In this document: positions 6,079-7,056 of the stretch, piece by piece
Position numbering within the stretch: position 1 is the stretch's first letter
How the letters are laid out: each line of letters opens with the position of its first letter
Translations under genes and position numbers: made by a program
Source of the DNA: Solobacterium sp.
GTDB taxonomy: Bacteria; Bacillota_I; Bacilli_A; Erysipelotrichales; Erysipelotrichaceae
NCBI GenBank assembly: GCA_017536845.1
Contig: JAFWCP010000353.1
Location: forward strand, 1 to 7,056
Reading direction: 5' to 3'
Length of the DNA stretch: 7,056 nt
Notes under the pieces: generated by a model
What the model was told of the DNA's origin: nothing
The model's input: the letters and a program-made list of their open reading frames with translations, nothing else
Database searches by the model: none

Positions 6079-7056
6079 ATGAGTTTTCCGAAAGGATTTT
6101 TATGGGGCGGCGCGACTGCTGCCAACCAGTATGAAGGCGGTTATCTTTCCGGCGGCAAGGGTCTTGCAGTAGCCGATACGCTGACCGGCGGCGATGGCAT
6201 CCACGGTATTCCGAGAAAGTTCTCAATCGAGCTTGCCGACGGCACCAAGACGACCATCGGCGGCCGTGACGAAGTTCCAGCCGGCGCCAAGGCGTTCGTT
6301 GACCCGAATGTCTATTATCCCAGCCATGAAGCAACCGATTTCTATCATCACTGGAAGGAAGACATCGCCCTGTTTGCGGAAATGAACTGCAACGTCTTCC
6401 GTCTGTCCATCAACTGGACAAGAATCTTCCCGAACGGCGACGATGAAGTACCGAATGAAGAAGGCCTGAAGTTCTATGAGGACGTCTTCAACGAGTGCCA
6501 TAAGTACAACATCGAACCGCTGGTCACCCTCTATCATTTCGACTGCCCGCTGCACCTTGCCAACGAATATGACGGCTGGGTCAGCAGGCACACCGTTGAC
6601 GCGTTTGAAAAGTACTGCCGGACGGTCTTTACAAGGTACAAGGGACTGGTGAAATACTGGCTGACGATCAATGAAATCAACATCAACACCAACTTCATGA
6701 TGAACGGCGTCCATGAGCACATCTCCAACCGGCAGAATGCCGAACAGTGCAGATGGCACCTGTTTGTCGGCTCCGCCCTGGCAGTGACAATCGGCCACGA
6801 AGTCGACCCGAACAACTTCATCGGCCTGATGATCGCCCATGGCGCAACCTATCCGTATTCCTGCAATCCGGAAGATGTCATGTGCGAAATCGAAACTGCC
6901 CACAGCCAGAAGTGGTTCTATGGCGACGTGCTGTGCCGTGGCTACTACCCTGCCTATAAGGTCAAGGAACTCGAAAGAGAAGGCATCGTCATCAAGAAGG
7001 AACCGGGCGATGACGAACTGCTGAAGAAGGGCGTTGTCGACTTCTATTCCTTCTCC
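6079..7056 (+). CDS. GH1 6-phospho-beta-glucosidase-like enzyme, partial (C-terminus beyond window)
   Basis: The first 326 codons are present and open to the right edge; the family is usually about 470-480 residues. The N-terminal GH1 signature is FLWGGATAANQYEGG (7-21), with Q17 a sugar-contact residue. YYPSHEATDFYHHWKEDIAL (79-98), RLSINWTRIFPNG (108-120) and LYHFDCPLHL (151-160, H153) are typical of the AscB/BglA branch, and TINE (196-199) supplies the acid/base E199. The nucleophile ENG motif and the phosphate-binding C-terminal loop lie outside the window, so phospho-sugar specificity is inferred from overall similarity. Residues about 38-78 form a loop longer than in E. coli AscB as I recall it. 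The enzyme would hydrolyse phosphorylated beta-glucosides delivered by a PTS transporter in the cytoplasm. Start ATG 6079 has GGAGGT (6064-6069) nine bases upstream. Confidence 0.95.
   Translation, partial: MSFPKGFLWGGATAANQYEGGYLSGGKGLAVADTLTGGDGIHGIPRKFSIELADGTKTTIGGRDEVPAGAKAFVDPNVYYPSHEATDFYHHWKEDIALFAEMNCNVFRLSINWTRIFPNGDDEVPNEEGLKFYEDVFNECHKYNIEPLVTLYHFDCPLHLANEYDGWVSRHTVDAFEKYCRTVFTRYKGLVKYWLTINEININTNFMMNGVHEHISNRQNAEQCRWHLFVGSALAVTIGHEVDPNNFIGLMIAHGATYPYSCNPEDVMCEIETAHSQKWFYGDVLCRGYYPAYKVKELEREGIVIKKEPGDDELLKKGVVDFYSFS

Noticed and set aside
6223..6903. Long open frame (226 codons) on the minus strand opposite the GH1 gene
   Set aside because: The plus strand here encodes unmistakable GH1 motifs, including TINE and the FLWGGATAANQYEGG start region. 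The antisense translation has no recognisable domain and is explained by codon bias of the real gene.
1..7056. CRISPR array, insertion sequence, tRNA, rRNA, prophage or defence-system genes
   Set aside because: I saw no regularly spaced repeats, transposase motifs, terminal inverted repeats or structured RNA genes. The MoxR/VWA operon resembles chaperone systems rather than a known defence cassette, with no nuclease or other effector in the window.

Overview
The window looks like chromosomal DNA from a Bacillota (Firmicutes) species. The genes are tightly packed, have Shine-Dalgarno sites, and often overlap as ATGA stop-start junctions. There is a Bce-type ABC transporter and a GH1 phospho-glycosidase typical of sugar-PTS users. 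Base composition is balanced to slightly GC-rich by eye. A moderately GC-rich Erysipelotrichia-like gut anaerobe would fit, but this is only an impression; no rRNA or taxonomic marker is present.

Layout. From 3437 down to the left edge (minus strand) runs a five-gene operon: MoxR AAA+ ATPase, DUF58 protein, a small single-pass membrane protein, a membrane-anchored VWA protein, and the start of a further membrane protein cut by the window edge. Every junction overlaps (4, 4, 10 and 4 bases), so the genes are very probably co-transcribed and translationally coupled. This is the Bat/MoxR-type arrangement: a cytoplasmic AAA+ ring thought to remodel or mature a client with the help of DUF58 and VWA proteins at the membrane. 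The client is not evident here.

From 3438 to 3761 lies a 324-base gap. It holds a convincing intrinsic terminator for the transporter operon, a possible promoter and 17-codon leader for the moxR operon, and an unrecognised open frame that may be a decayed gene.

From 5833 down to 3762 (minus strand) is a two-gene ABC transporter: a Bce/MacB-type ATPase and an FtsX-family permease. The permease has about ten predicted membrane segments in the BceB order, but the position where BceB carries its large extracellular sensor domain holds only a short loop. No two-component system lies next to it within the window.

From 5834 to 6078 is a divergent intergenic region with one extended -10 promoter candidate facing each way. 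From 6079 to the right edge (plus strand) is the N-terminal two thirds of a GH1 6-phospho-beta-glucosidase-like enzyme, with the acid/base glutamate present and the nucleophile motif beyond the edge.

The gene families are familiar. The features most worth a second look are the extracellular-domain-less Bce-like permease and the unusual details of the MoxR/VWA operon.
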